DNA from: Sphingorhabdus sp. Alg231-15
Lineage (GTDB): Bacteria > Pseudomonadota > Alphaproteobacteria > Sphingomonadales > Sphingomonadaceae
Direction of reading: 5' to 3'
Length of the DNA: 64,000 bases
Assembly (NCBI RefSeq): GCF_900149705.1
Contig: NZ_LT703001.1
Location: 3,552,402-3,616,401 of the forward strand
Every line of letters starts with the position of its first letter. The stretch's first letter is position 1. Under the pieces are notes generated by a model. It had not been told where the DNA came from and made no database searches. It saw nothing but the letters and a program-made list of their open reading frames with translations. Positions 45,505 through 57,486 of this stretch are shown here, piece by piece. Made by a program: the position numbers and the translations under genes.

Positions 45505-46939
45505 ATTGCGTGGGTTGCAGTCTGATCAGGAACCAGGCGGCAATAGCACTGATCAATGCCAATAATGCGCCAACCCATGCGGCATTGGCAAAGCCGGTAA
45601 CCAACCCGCCATTGCCGCCATCGCTGCTGATCAAGACAAACCCGAGCAGGGCCGTTGCGATCAGTCCGGCGGACCGCGATATCGCGTTGTTGATGCCCGA
45701 AGCGGTGCCGCCATGCTGGTCGTCAACACTCGCCATGACCGCGGTGGTCAGCGGTGCCACGCTGGCGGTCATGCCCAGCGCGATGATCATCAGCGCAGGA
45801 AATATGTCGCGCCAATAGTTGATCTCGGTACCGCTCAACAGGCTAAAGTAGAAAAATCCAGCCGCGACAATCGCCGGGCCGACAGTCAATATCATCCGGA
45901 CGCCAAAACGGTCACTGAGCCCGCCGGCATAACGCGACAATATCGCCATGGTCAGCGGGAAGGGGAGGAGCGCAAAGCCGGTCTCGGTCGCCGAATAACC
46001 ACCGGCGTTGATCAGTGTGAACGGCAAAAGCACCAGCAAACCGCCAAGCGCAGCATATAGAAACAGTGTCAGCATCGAGATCCCGGCAAAGCTGGCGGTA
46101 TTGAACAGATGGAGCGGCACCATCGCCTGATCATTTTTGTGTTTTTCGACGCGCAGAAACAGGATGATGGCCAACACTGCAACGCTGGCCGTCAGCCATT
46201 TGATCCAGCGCGCGACACTGTCATCGGGCAGCACCGTCAACGTCCAGACCAACGCCCCCAGCCCGATGGTGATCAAACTCGCCCCGCTCCAATCGAGAGG
46301 ATGAGCGCTTGAAGGCTGTTCGCGGTTTTCCGTGATCGCTTTTTGACCGATGATCAGTGCGATAACTGCCAGTGGTATGATGATCGCGAAAGCCCAGCGC
46401 CAATTGCCCAGGTCAATCGCCCAGCCGCCAATGACCGGTGCAATGGCTCCGGCGAAAGCGCCCATGCCAGCCCAAGTGCCAATGGCCTTCCCACGCTCGC
46501 TCTCACTGAAGCTGGTCGAGATAATGGCCAGACTATTGGGAGCGAGCAGTGCCGCACCAAGGCCCTGAATAGCGCGCATGACCAGCAAGAGATTCAAACT
46601 GGGTGCAAAAGCACAAGCCAGAGTGGCCAGCGTGAACAGGATAAGGCCGGCCTGAAACATCAGCTTACGGCCATATTTGTCACCCAGCGCGCCGCCCAGC
46701 AGAACCAGCGCACCGACCGGCAAGAGGTAGCTGTTGATAATCCACTGTGCCCCTTGTGCTCCGGTGCTGAACTCCGCCTGCATGGAGGGCAAAGCGACAT
46801 TGACAATCGCGCCCATGACGAAGGCCAGGCTGGACCCCGCTACAGTCGCAACAAGAACACCGGTCTTATGTGTGCAATCCTTCTCCGCCGGCGAAAAGCC
46901 TAGGCTTTCATCGCAGGGGGCGGGAAGGGCGGTGGTCAC
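45503..46939 (-). CDS. MFS transporter, DHA2 (14-helix) type
   Basis: Drug-proton antiporter-like permease of 478 residues with about 14 membrane helices. Motif A is GGALGDKYGRKLMFQAG near residue 80, and motif C-like GGWAIDLGNWRWAFAIIIP near 170 is typical of the EmrB/QacA group. N-terminal region to residue 25 is hydrophilic. No periplasmic adaptor (EmrA-like) gene is adjacent, so it likely works alone. Divergent from bamD with 255 bp between starts; substrate unknown. Confidence 0.87.
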   Translation of the reverse strand: MTTALPAPCDESLGFSPAEKDCTHKTGVLVATVAGSSLAFVMGAIVNVALPSMQAEFSTGAQGAQWIINSYLLPVGALVLLGGALGDKYGRKLMFQAGLILFTLATLACAFAPSLNLLLVMRAIQGLGAALLAPNSLAIISTSFSESERGKAIGTWAGMGAFAGAIAPVIGGWAIDLGNWRWAFAIIIPLAVIALIIGQKAITENREQPSSAHPLDWSGASLITIGLGALVWTLTVLPDDSVARWIKWLTASVAVLAIILFLRVEKHKNDQAMVPLHLFNTASFAGISMLTLFLYAALGGLLVLLPFTLINAGGYSATETGFALLPFPLTMAILSRYAGGLSDRFGVRMILTVGPAIVAAGFFYFSLLSGTEINYWRDIFPALMIIALGMTASVAPLTTAVMASVDDQHGGTASGINNAISRSAGLIATALLGFVLISSDGGNGGLVTGFANAAWVGALLALISAIAAWFLIRLQPTQ

Positions 46940-47194
46940 GCCATTTCAGTCTGGGTTTCAGTTTGCTCTGTTTCTGCGCTCGGGTTCGTATCGCAATGTA
47001 CGTCTATCGCTATGGCGGGAACCTGGCTGTTATTCTGAGAAAGCGGGACGGGCTGGCTATTCGGGGGCTGCATCATGGGATCATTCTGACCGTTCATCCT
47101 GCAGATATCAAGGGGCGGTTATGGCGCTAACAGAAAGGCTGTGCCGATAATTAGGCTATTGGCGGGCAGGATATTAGTGGTTAAGGGAAGTGTT

Positions 47195-47977
47195 ATGAAA
47201 AACATGATCATCAAAGCGGCTCTGTTGGGCCTGTCAGTTACCACTCTTTCGGCCTGTGCAGCACTTGGCGGCGGCGGGAATAGCGGCGCTGATACCCGCT
47301 ATGTCGCACGCGACGTAAACACGCTCTACAATGCGGCGAAAGACCGGCTCGACCGCGGTCAATACAAGGTCGCAGCTGCCTTGTTTGACGAGGTTGAGCG
47401 GCAGCACCCCTATTCGCCATGGGCCCGCCGTGCGCAGCAGATGAGTGCCTTCAGCTATTATGTTGCTGGTGACTATAACAAAGCGATCGAATCATCACGG
47501 CGTTTCCTGTCAATTCATCCGGGTAACAAAGACGCACCTTATGCCTATTATCTGATTGCGCTCAGCTATTATGAGCAGATCAGCGATGTGACCCGTGACC
47601 AGAAAATTACCGAGCAGGCTCTGGCAACACTGGGTGAAGTGGCCCGCCGCTATCCCAATAGCCGCTATGCAGCAGATGCCCTGTTAAAGATGGATCTGGT
47701 CAACGACCATCTGGCCGGCAAGGAAATGGAAATTGGCCGTTTCTATCAACGACGCGGCAAATGGCTGGCCGCAACCATCCGGTTCCGCACGGTCATTGAG
47801 AAATATGAAACCACCACCCACTCGCCGGAAGCTCTGATGCGGCTGACGGAATCCTATCTTGCATTGGGTATTCCTTCAGAAGCGAAGAAAAGCGCGGCTG
47901 TATTGGGCGCCAACTATCCCGGTTCAAAATGGTATGAGCGCGCTTATGATCTGGTCAACAAGCATGATGCGACCTGA
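47195..47977 (+). CDS. bamD: Outer-membrane assembly lipoprotein BamD
   Basis: Lipoprotein of the BAM complex that inserts beta-barrel proteins; 260 residues. The ATG at 47195 has an AAGGGAAG ribosome site and opens a signal with lipobox LSAC (Cys21). TPR-like helix pairs follow, with the BamD hallmark sequences LYNAAKDRLDRGQYKVAAALFDEVERQHPYS, GDYNKAIESSRRFLSIHPGN, and later RRYPNSRYAADALLKMDLVNDHLAGKEMEIGRFY. The upstream frame to 47141 lacks a signal. Followed by recN, as in many Sphingomonadales. Required for envelope biogenesis. Confidence 0.95.
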   Translation: MKNMIIKAALLGLSVTTLSACAALGGGGNSGADTRYVARDVNTLYNAAKDRLDRGQYKVAAALFDEVERQHPYSPWARRAQQMSAFSYYVAGDYNKAIESSRRFLSIHPGNKDAPYAYYLIALSYYEQISDVTRDQKITEQALATLGEVARRYPNSRYAADALLKMDLVNDHLAGKEMEIGRFYQRRGKWLAATIRFRTVIEKYETTTHSPEALMRLTESYLALGIPSEAKKSAAVLGANYPGSKWYERAYDLVNKHDAT

Positions 47978-48049
47978 TTTTGTGTAAATTGCCGCGTTCC
48001 ATGTTCATGGAGCGTTGCAGCTAAGATAAACGTGATTTAAGAGAGGGCT

Positions 48050-49714
48050 GTGCTGCAGTCCCTTTCCATCCGTGACATTGTTCTAATCGAGGCGTTGGAC
48101 CTGGAATTCGGATCCGGTCTGTCGGTGCTGACCGGTGAGACGGGCGCGGGCAAATCCATATTGCTGGACTCCCTCGGCCTTGCTCTGGGCAATCGCGCGG
48201 ATAGCGGATTGGTCCGGCAAGGCACCCAAAAAGCCCAAGTAACCGCGAGCTTTGACACGCCGGCTAATGGCAGCAAACTGGCTGTCTATCTCCAAGACAA
48301 CGATATCGATGTGGAGCCTGGCGAACCCTTAATCATCAAGCGTTCGGTCAAGGCCGATGGCGGCAGCCGCGCATTCGTCAATGATCAACCTTGTTCAGCG
48401 ACGTTGCTGCGCGAATTGGGGAGCAAGCTGATTGAGATACATGGCCAGCATGATGATCGCGGTTTGATCAATCCCAAGGGCCATCGGGCATTGCTGGACA
48501 CCTATGCGGGTAGCAATGGTGCAAAGGTCAGACAGGCTTTTGAAGGCTGGCAATCCGCAAAGGCGGCTCTGGAGAAAGCGCTTGCTGATCAGGAAGCGGC
48601 GGAGCAGGATCGCGAATATCTCGAACATAGCGTGACCGAACTCTCAAAATTTGCACCGCAACCGGGAGAAGAGCAGGAGCTGGCTCTCGAACGCGCGACG
48701 ATGATGAAGGGCGAGAAACTAACCGGTGATCTGGAAGCGATCAGGGCAGCTTTTGATGGATCCAATGGCGGCCTGGCCTCGCTCCGGGCAGCGGCGCGGC
48801 GGCTGGACCGGATTTCGGAAGATCACCCGTTGTTGGCAGAAGCGTTACAGGCGATTGATCGCGCGGTGATCGAGGCCAGCGAGGCGGAGGAAAAACTGAA
48901 TGATGCGGCCCATGCGCTGACTTTTGATCCGCAGCGGCTCGACGACATGGAAACGCGGCTCTTTGATTTGCGTGCTTTGGCCCGCAAGCACCGGGTTGAG
49001 GGAGATGCCTTGCCGCAATTGCTGATCGATCTCGAAACGCGGCTCTTGGCGATTAGCGACGGTGGGAAGTCATTAGGAGCTCTGGAGGCAAATGTGACAG
49101 CCGCCAAACAAGCTTATGTTGCAGCAGCGGAAGCGTTGCGGGGAAAACGGACCAAGGCAGCCAAAGCACTGGATAAGGCGGTTGCCGGGGAACTGGTGCC
49201 GCTAAAGCTGGACGCGGCGCGGTTTGAAACATTGCTGGAACCGCTGGAAGAAGATCGCTGGGGCGCGAACGGTATGGATCGGATCGAATTCCTGATCTCG
49301 ACCAATCCGGGTGCGCCTCTTGCGCCGCTCGGCAAGATTGCCTCGGGTGGGGAATTGTCGCGGTTTATCTTGGCCTTGAAAGTCGCATTGGCGGAAGAAG
49401 GCGGGGCAAAGACAATCATTTTTGACGAAGTCGACCGCGGCGTTGGCGGCGCTGTGGCTTCGGCCATTGGCGACCGGCTATCGCGCCTGTCTGGCAGCGC
49501 GCAATTGCTGGTGGTGACCCACAGCCCGCAAGTGGCGTCCAAGGGCAATGCCCATATGCTGATCAATAAAAGCTCCAACGGCACGGTGTCGCGCACGGAT
49601 GTAAATGCACTGGATGGCGAAGGTCGGCGGCAAGAGATTGCACGGATGCTGTCAGGTGCCGATGTCACCGATGAGGCGAGGGCGCAGGCGGATCGTTTGC
49701 TGGAGGGGGTTTGA
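48050..49714 (+). CDS. recN: DNA repair protein RecN
   Basis: SMC-like ATPase acting in double-strand-break repair; 554 residues. Walker A LTGETGAGKSILLDSLGLAL lies near residue 25, a central coiled-coil (residues about 150-370) follows, and the C-terminal SGGELSRFILALKVAL signature plus Walker B TIIFDEVDRGVGG near 460. The start is a GTG with GAGAGGG before it. The recN-ligA order is conserved in this group, but here a DUF559 gene and two hairpins separate the two. Confidence 0.95.
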   Translation: MLQSLSIRDIVLIEALDLEFGSGLSVLTGETGAGKSILLDSLGLALGNRADSGLVRQGTQKAQVTASFDTPANGSKLAVYLQDNDIDVEPGEPLIIKRSVKADGGSRAFVNDQPCSATLLRELGSKLIEIHGQHDDRGLINPKGHRALLDTYAGSNGAKVRQAFEGWQSAKAALEKALADQEAAEQDREYLEHSVTELSKFAPQPGEEQELALERATMMKGEKLTGDLEAIRAAFDGSNGGLASLRAAARRLDRISEDHPLLAEALQAIDRAVIEASEAEEKLNDAAHALTFDPQRLDDMETRLFDLRALARKHRVEGDALPQLLIDLETRLLAISDGGKSLGALEANVTAAKQAYVAAAEALRGKRTKAAKALDKAVAGELVPLKLDAARFETLLEPLEEDRWGANGMDRIEFLISTNPGAPLAPLGKIASGGELSRFILALKVALAEEGGAKTIIFDEVDRGVGGAVASAIGDRLSRLSGSAQLLVVTHSPQVASKGNAHMLINKSSNGTVSRTDVNALDGEGRRQEIARMLSGADVTDEARAQADRLLEGV

Positions 49715-49731
49715 TGCGGTTCTATCTTAAG

Positions 49732-49763
49732 CCCCTCCCTTTCAAGGGAGGGGTTGGGGTGGG
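49732..49763. repeat. Left inverted-repeat end of the DUF559 element
   Basis: CCCCTCCCTT (49732-49741) pairs with AAGGGAGGGG (49744-49753), a 10 bp stem; it is followed by TTGGGGTGG (49754-49762). It begins 17 bases after the recN stop. The TTGGGGTGG arm is complementary to CCACCCCAA at the right end (50204-50212). The same stem, base for base, occurs inside ligA at 50750-50771. Confidence 0.85.
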
Positions 49764-49842
49764 ATTGGCGCAGCCAATATCATCTTTTTGCCAATGTTAG
49801 GATATCAACCCATTTCCTCCTGCGAAAGCGAGGGTTTTCTTA

Positions 49843-52463
<2,621 letters not shown>

Positions 52464-52485
52464 GCCGAAATTACGGGGAGCATAT

Positions 52486-53646
52486 ATGGCCAAGAGACAG
52501 GGTATATTGAAGCAGCTTGCCAAGGATCTGGAGGCGCCACCGGAAGTGCGCCGTTTCGGCAGCGGTTGGTTAGCTGGCTTCTTCGCCGTCGTGATGGCCA
52601 TTGCAGGGCTGGGCATGGTGATCGCGCTGCGTTTTCCCGAATGGTTTGCCACGCCGGAATTGCAGGCGGTGAAGGACTGGACCGGTTTTCGCGGTGCGGT
52701 GCATCTGTTGTTGCTGGGGTCCTATGCGCTCGCCTTGCTGAGTCTGCTGCTGCGCCCGCGCAAATCTCTCGGTTTCTTTGCGCTAGCTATCGGGATCACC
52801 GCTGCGTTTCTGGGCGGTGCCAATGTGCAGCCGGAAGATACGAGGAGCTGGGGTATTTTCTTCGGACTTGATTTTTTCATCGTCAATATGGTTGCCACCG
52901 GTCTGATGTTCGCGCCGCTGGAGAGGATATTACCGCATAAACGATCGCAGCGTCTGTTCCGTATCGAATGGCGAGAGGATCTGTTTTACTATCTGATCAG
53001 TTCGATGATGGTGCAGGCCTTGACCTTTCTGGCGCTCGCCCCCTCCAATGTCGTGGTTGCCAATACCAGTAGCTGGGATGCATTTCGGGCGATGATTGCC
53101 TCGATCCCTTGGATATTGCAGTTCCTGATTGTCTTGGTGCTCACCGATCTGGTGCAATATTTCTTCCACCGCACCTTCCATCGCTGGCCGTTCCTTTGGG
53201 GTTTTCACGCTGTCCACCATTCGGCCAAATCGATGGACTGGCTCGCCGGCGCGCGGATGCATTTTATCGAGATTATTTTGCTGCGCGGCATCACGTCGCT
53301 GCCGATGATGACGCTGGGTTTCAGCCCGTCCGTGCTTCAGGCCTATATCGCTTTCGTCTATATCTATTCGTCTCTGCTGCACGCGAATATCAAAGGCGAT
53401 TTCAACTGGCTCGGGCACTGGATTGCGATGCCGCGCTTTCATCACTGGCATCATGGACTGGAACGCGAAGCTTTTGATGTGAACTTTGCGATCCATTTCC
53501 CATGGATCGACAAGCTGTTCGGGACTTTCTATCTGCCACCATCCAAATGGCCGGAAGGCTATGGGATACCGGAGGATGTACCCAAGGGATATTTGAAACA
53601 GTTCGCCTATCCCTTGACGCGCAAGAAACCCGATTATCAGGACTAG
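52486..53646 (+). CDS. Sterol desaturase family membrane protein
   Basis: Di-iron fatty acid hydroxylase superfamily protein of 386 residues, with an extended N-terminal half of four membrane helices (LAGFFAVVMAIAGLGMVIALRF, LLLLGSYALALLSLLL, LGFFALAIGITAAFLGG and WGIFFGLDFFIVNMVATGL). The catalytic histidines are HRTFHRWPFLWGFHAVHHSAK near residues 225-245 and FHHWHHGLEREAFDVNFAIHF near 325. The fused extra N-terminal membrane part is unlike simple family members. Its gene is followed after 9 bp by a membrane AraC regulator gene, a probable functional pair. Substrate unknown. Confidence 0.83.
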   Translation: MAKRQGILKQLAKDLEAPPEVRRFGSGWLAGFFAVVMAIAGLGMVIALRFPEWFATPELQAVKDWTGFRGAVHLLLLGSYALALLSLLLRPRKSLGFFALAIGITAAFLGGANVQPEDTRSWGIFFGLDFFIVNMVATGLMFAPLERILPHKRSQRLFRIEWREDLFYYLISSMMVQALTFLALAPSNVVVANTSSWDAFRAMIASIPWILQFLIVLVLTDLVQYFFHRTFHRWPFLWGFHAVHHSAKSMDWLAGARMHFIEIILLRGITSLPMMTLGFSPSVLQAYIAFVYIYSSLLHANIKGDFNWLGHWIAMPRFHHWHHGLEREAFDVNFAIHFPWIDKLFGTFYLPPSKWPEGYGIPEDVPKGYLKQFAYPLTRKKPDYQD

Positions 53647-53655
53647 ACGGGGCAA

Positions 53656-54774
53656 GTGGGGGATCCGGCAAATATCGATATCGGGTGGCGCAGCGCCCTT
53701 ATGCTTGCGGCAGCCCTGCCGGTTTATGCCAGCACGATATTCCTGTTGATCCGCAATGTCGAACGGCGAGCAAGCCTGTTCCTTGCGGCCACGCTGCTTG
53801 CGATTGCGTTTACCCTGACGCCGCAGATCATCGGCTATGCTGGCTTCTACGATGTCTGGCCTGGGCTGACATTCTTTCCGTTCAATGTGAAATTATGGAT
53901 CGCACCACTTTTCTATCTCCATGCTTATTGCCTCATGCATGGCGGGCCGCTGGGCTGGCGCAAATATCTGTTGCTGCCGGGATTGATCCAGAGTGTCTAT
54001 TATATCTGGGCGTTTACCACTCTCGGCGACTACAAGGCCAAATGGGCCTTTAATGGAGCGTTTCATGAACCTTATGTGGTGCGGTTTGAAACGCTGCTGG
54101 TGATAACGTTCACGATCATCACTGCCATTGCCGTTTTCCGGTTAATGAAGCGCTATCGCCTCTATTTGCAAACCACCCAGTCGGCCGCTTCCGATTTTGA
54201 TCCGCGCTGGATTTCAAGACTGTTCATCGTCGCGGCTATTGCTGTTTTCCTGTGGCTGCTGATCGAGATTGTCGACATGGCGATTGTCCCGCTCAGCTAT
54301 AATCAGGAATATCCCTTTCAGCTGGCGATCATGGTGATCGTGGCGGTGGCCGGGCTGGATGCGCTATCCTCGATCCGTGAATCTTATCCGAAGATCAGCA
54401 ACGCTCCTGCTGAACCTGTCGCAGAACCCGAACAGCGTGACTGGGTAACGGAAGGACGCACGCTGGAACAAAAAGTGCGTCAGGAACAATGGTATCTCGA
54501 GCCGCGTCTGAATATCCGCGATGTCGCATCGCGTCAGGCGAGCAATGAAAGCTATATTTCACGGGCTTTGAATCAAGGCCTTGGTTTGACGTTCAATGCA
54601 TTTATCAACGGCCTGCGCGTCGATCATGCCAAGGATCTGCTCGTTAAAAGTGATGAGAATCTAATTCAGGTTGCTTTTGCCTCCGGCTTCAACAGCAAGG
54701 CGAGTTTTAATAGGGTTTTCAAAGAAATAGCAGGTATGACTCCGACTGACTATCGCCGGACCATGGTCGACTAA
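53656..54774 (+). CDS. Membrane-anchored AraC-family regulator
   Basis: Transcription factor of 372 residues. The first 240 residues contain six or seven membrane helices (such as LMLAAALPVYASTIFLLI, LFLAATLLAIAFTLTPQIIGY and LFIVAAIAVFLWLLIEIVD). The C-terminal 100 residues form two helix-turn-helix units: LNIRDVASRQASNESYISRALNQ and ENLIQVAFASGFNSKASFNRVFKE, the latter with the AraC signature AGMTPTDYRR. The GTG start is close behind the sterol desaturase gene. A membrane sensor regulating lipid genes, perhaps its neighbours, is a reasonable guess. Confidence 0.87.
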   Translation: MGDPANIDIGWRSALMLAAALPVYASTIFLLIRNVERRASLFLAATLLAIAFTLTPQIIGYAGFYDVWPGLTFFPFNVKLWIAPLFYLHAYCLMHGGPLGWRKYLLLPGLIQSVYYIWAFTTLGDYKAKWAFNGAFHEPYVVRFETLLVITFTIITAIAVFRLMKRYRLYLQTTQSAASDFDPRWISRLFIVAAIAVFLWLLIEIVDMAIVPLSYNQEYPFQLAIMVIVAVAGLDALSSIRESYPKISNAPAEPVAEPEQRDWVTEGRTLEQKVRQEQWYLEPRLNIRDVASRQASNESYISRALNQGLGLTFNAFINGLRVDHAKDLLVKSDENLIQVAFASGFNSKASFNRVFKEIAGMTPTDYRRTMVD

Positions 54775-54906
54775 AACGTCTCAAAATCCGTATTTAGAGT
54801 CTCAATACAGTGATTGAGGCGCAGATCGCCCAAGCTTCCACCATCTGTTTTTCATGCCCCGGTCCAATGCCCGGCGTTCAGAAATTGATGACAGATGGAG
54901 ACCAAA

Positions 54907-56415
54907 ATGTTCAACAAGAAAATCATTGCGACCAGTGCTTTCGTAACCGCTCTGGCTATGCCTGGTGCAGGCTGTGCCCAAAGCAAAAGCCAGGCGCCTG
55001 AACCGGAATATGATGCAGCCACGATGCTTACACCAGCACAGGTTGCCAGCGATGTCGCACTGGCCGAAGAAGCTTATGAACGCATCCATCCCGGCTATAC
55101 CCGTTACACAGATGCCGAAACGCTGAAAGCGGCATGGGCCGCGATTGCAGTAAAGGCAGCCGCCCAAAAGGGGATGACCATTGGTGATTTCTATTTAGAG
55201 ATTCAAAACGTGCTGACCCTGATCCGCTGTGACCATACCAAGGCCGAGCTGCCAAGCCAGCTTGCGAAAGCGCGCAATGTCACACCCATCTATCTGCCCT
55301 TGCGCTGGACGCTGATCGAGGACCGGGCGATTGTCACCATAGCAGCGGAAACAGGGCTCAGCCGGGGCGACGAGATAATTGCCATTGATGGTCGCCCGAT
55401 TGCAGAGATGATCGCAGAAGTGGTCCCGCTCGTTCCGGTGGATGGCTATACGGAGTGGTCAAGACGTTCAGGTATCTCGGAATCTCTGGAATTTCGTGGC
55501 GGAGCGATCGATCACTTCGGCGCATTGCTTTGGGACATAAAACCATCAGCAACCCTCACAATAGCTGGAGCAGATGGCGCAAAACGCGATGTTGTTGTTG
55601 AGCGGATCATTCACAGGAAATGGACAGCATTGAGCAAGTTGGCAGCAGATGCACCAGCAGCCAATTTCAAGGATGCGATAGGGTTTGAGCGTCTGGGAAG
55701 CCAAAGCGCTTATCTCAAAGTGGATACTTTTGTGAACTATCGTGACCCGGTGAAACCGAAACAGCTGTTCGATCCAATTTTTGATGCTCTTCGAAAAGAA
55801 GGGCGTGAAAATCTGATACTCGATCTGCGGAAGAATGGCGGTGGATCAAACGATGCACAGCAGGCACTGACGTCCTATCTGTTCGATAAACCTGTAAAAC
55901 TGGCAACGGATGCGAGGGTAAAAACCCTCAATCATAAAGGCCTGGAAGATTATTTGTGGACGTGGGACAAGCGTGCGATTAATCCCAGTGCCTTGGGTTT
56001 TAGCAGAAATGATGACGGTACCTACTCGCTGCGGTCTTTTGTTGAGGACCTGATCAAGCCAGTAAAGCCAGCGAAAAACGGATTTAGAGGCAAGCTCATC
56101 GTCCTGACCAGCGATAGCAACAGTTCGGCAAGCGCCACGTTAGTCGCCTTGTTGAAGAGCAGCGGTCGAGCGGTACTTGTTGGCGAAAAAACTGGCGGGA
56201 GTCCCGATGGCAACACTGGTGGATTGCAGTTTACGTTGACGGTTCCCGAAAGCCATGTGCGCATGCGGATTCCGATGATCCGTTACTTCAATGATCTAAA
56301 AGGATTTGAAACCGGACAAGGCATTACGCCTGACAAGATGGTTCCGCTAACGGTCAGTGCTTTTCGCGCCGGATCAGACCCGGCACTGGAAGCCGCCAAA
56401 GCGCTGGTCATGTGA
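54907..56415 (+). CDS. S41 family (tail-specific/tricorn-like) peptidase
   Basis: Secreted serine peptidase of 502 residues from ATG 54907, which follows GATGGAG. A signal peptide precedes GAGCAQSKSQAP. A PDZ-like region (GLSRGDEIIAIDGRPIAEM) is near residues 155-175, and the S41 domain starts near 260 with YLKVDTFVNYRD and LDLRKNGGGSNDAQQALTSYLF. The probable nucleophile serine is in VLTSDSNSSASATLVALL, followed by GEKTGGSPDGNTGG. Role unknown. It lies 132 bp after the AraC gene; a hairpin follows its stop. Confidence 0.85.
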   Translation: MFNKKIIATSAFVTALAMPGAGCAQSKSQAPEPEYDAATMLTPAQVASDVALAEEAYERIHPGYTRYTDAETLKAAWAAIAVKAAAQKGMTIGDFYLEIQNVLTLIRCDHTKAELPSQLAKARNVTPIYLPLRWTLIEDRAIVTIAAETGLSRGDEIIAIDGRPIAEMIAEVVPLVPVDGYTEWSRRSGISESLEFRGGAIDHFGALLWDIKPSATLTIAGADGAKRDVVVERIIHRKWTALSKLAADAPAANFKDAIGFERLGSQSAYLKVDTFVNYRDPVKPKQLFDPIFDALRKEGRENLILDLRKNGGGSNDAQQALTSYLFDKPVKLATDARVKTLNHKGLEDYLWTWDKRAINPSALGFSRNDDGTYSLRSFVEDLIKPVKPAKNGFRGKLIVLTSDSNSSASATLVALLKSSGRAVLVGEKTGGSPDGNTGGLQFTLTVPESHVRMRIPMIRYFNDLKGFETGQGITPDKMVPLTVSAFRAGSDPALEAAKALVM

Positions 56416-56566
56416 ATAGGGCGACTGATGTTTTGCCCCCAATCCATCAGTCGCCCTGGGTCCCCACCCGAACTCTAAAACTTGTGTCCAGCTGAGTAAT
56501 AACCAAGGCGGCTGACGGAATTTCCCCCGACCGTCAGCCGCCCTGGTCCCCACCCCAACTCTAAAT
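56416..56566. repeat. Two similar hairpin units between convergent genes
   Basis: Unit 1: GGGCGACTGATG (56419-56430) pairs with CATCAGTCGCCC (56445-56456), then CTGGGTCCCCACCCGAACTC. Unit 2: GGCGGCTGACGG (56507-56518) pairs with CCGTCAGCCGCC (56531-56542), then CTGGTCCCCACCCCAACTC. The stems differ at several paired positions yet keep their pairing, and each loop holds CCCCC. They lie between the S41 gene (plus) and a sterol desaturase gene (minus) and may end transcription from both sides, but their shared flanks are not explained by termination alone. Confidence 0.75.
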
Positions 56567-57420
56567 CACGCCTTCGCTGCGGCTTCTTTCACCGCCAGTT
56601 CTTTCACCCCATAGCCACCTTCCTTATTCTCGGGAAAAAGCGGCCAGGCGAGTTGTTGTCCAACAGTTGCTGGCGCCAAATTTTCGACGCCATAGCTATC
56701 GGGATAACGGCGTGTTATTTTTGCCGTTCCAAACAGAATATCCCAAAAGAATAAAAGGTTGCCGTAATTGCCTTTATAGTTTGTCGCCCCATCTTCCATA
56801 TGGCGTCCGTGGTGGGCATGATGGGTTGCGGGTGTCGAGATTGTTCTCTCCACCAGCCACATTACCGGCGATAGCCATTTGATTTTGTACAGGGGTTCAT
56901 CCCATGCAACGTCGCTATGCGCTGCGATAATAACGGTCATTTTAACCGCGATGAATCCGACGTAGACCCAGCCGAGCCCCAGATAGATGAGAACGCCCGA
57001 GAGCCAAATGCTGGGCATCAGAAAATAATAGAAAATATTGTTCCGATATACCAATCGGATGCTCATATATTTCGCGTCATGATGTGCGCGATGCAGATTG
57101 TATAGAAACGGGATGCGGTGCGAGAGCCGGTGCATCCAATATTGAGTCATATCATCGAAAATCAGGAACAGAGTGATCGCTGCAATCAGAGGGATGCCCG
57201 CCAGTGCACCTGCCCATTGCGGAGCAGCCGCGCCCATCAAAAATTGCGCTGAAACTATAATGAAAGGCTGGGTAAGCAGCGTCAGTACCAGCGATCCAAC
57301 AATTTCTACGATTGCATCTTTGCGGGTTTGATCAGGTTTATTGAACAAATTTGTGCGAAATAATTCCAACAGCCCAAAGAACAGGAATGTTCCAAGAATT
57401 GCATATATTTCTGGACGCAC
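56566..57420 (-). CDS. Sterol desaturase family protein
   Basis: Di-iron membrane oxygenase of the fatty acid hydroxylase superfamily, 284 residues. Histidine clusters: DDMTQYWMHRLSHRIPFLYNLHRAHHDAK near residues 110-135 and THHAHHGRHMEDGATNYKGNYG near 215. Four or five membrane helices, including EIYAILGTFLFFGLLELF. The third member of the superfamily in this window. It is divergent from a Crp-type regulator gene (starts about 60 bp apart), which may control it. Confidence 0.84.
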   Translation of the reverse strand: MRPEIYAILGTFLFFGLLELFRTNLFNKPDQTRKDAIVEIVGSLVLTLLTQPFIIVSAQFLMGAAAPQWAGALAGIPLIAAITLFLIFDDMTQYWMHRLSHRIPFLYNLHRAHHDAKYMSIRLVYRNNIFYYFLMPSIWLSGVLIYLGLGWVYVGFIAVKMTVIIAAHSDVAWDEPLYKIKWLSPVMWLVERTISTPATHHAHHGRHMEDGATNYKGNYGNLLFFWDILFGTAKITRRYPDSYGVENLAPATVGQQLAWPLFPENKEGGYGVKELAVKEAAAKA

Positions 57421-57486
57421 AGCATGGTTCCCTGATTACTCTGGGGTTGAAATCCAATTGGTGGTATCAGATAGCTGAATTTGGAA

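Noticed and set aside
44490..45578. Minus-strand open frame of 362 codons opposite pnp
   Set aside because: Shadow of pnp; the peptide is low-complexity and unlike any family, and crosses the pnp terminator and the MFS end.
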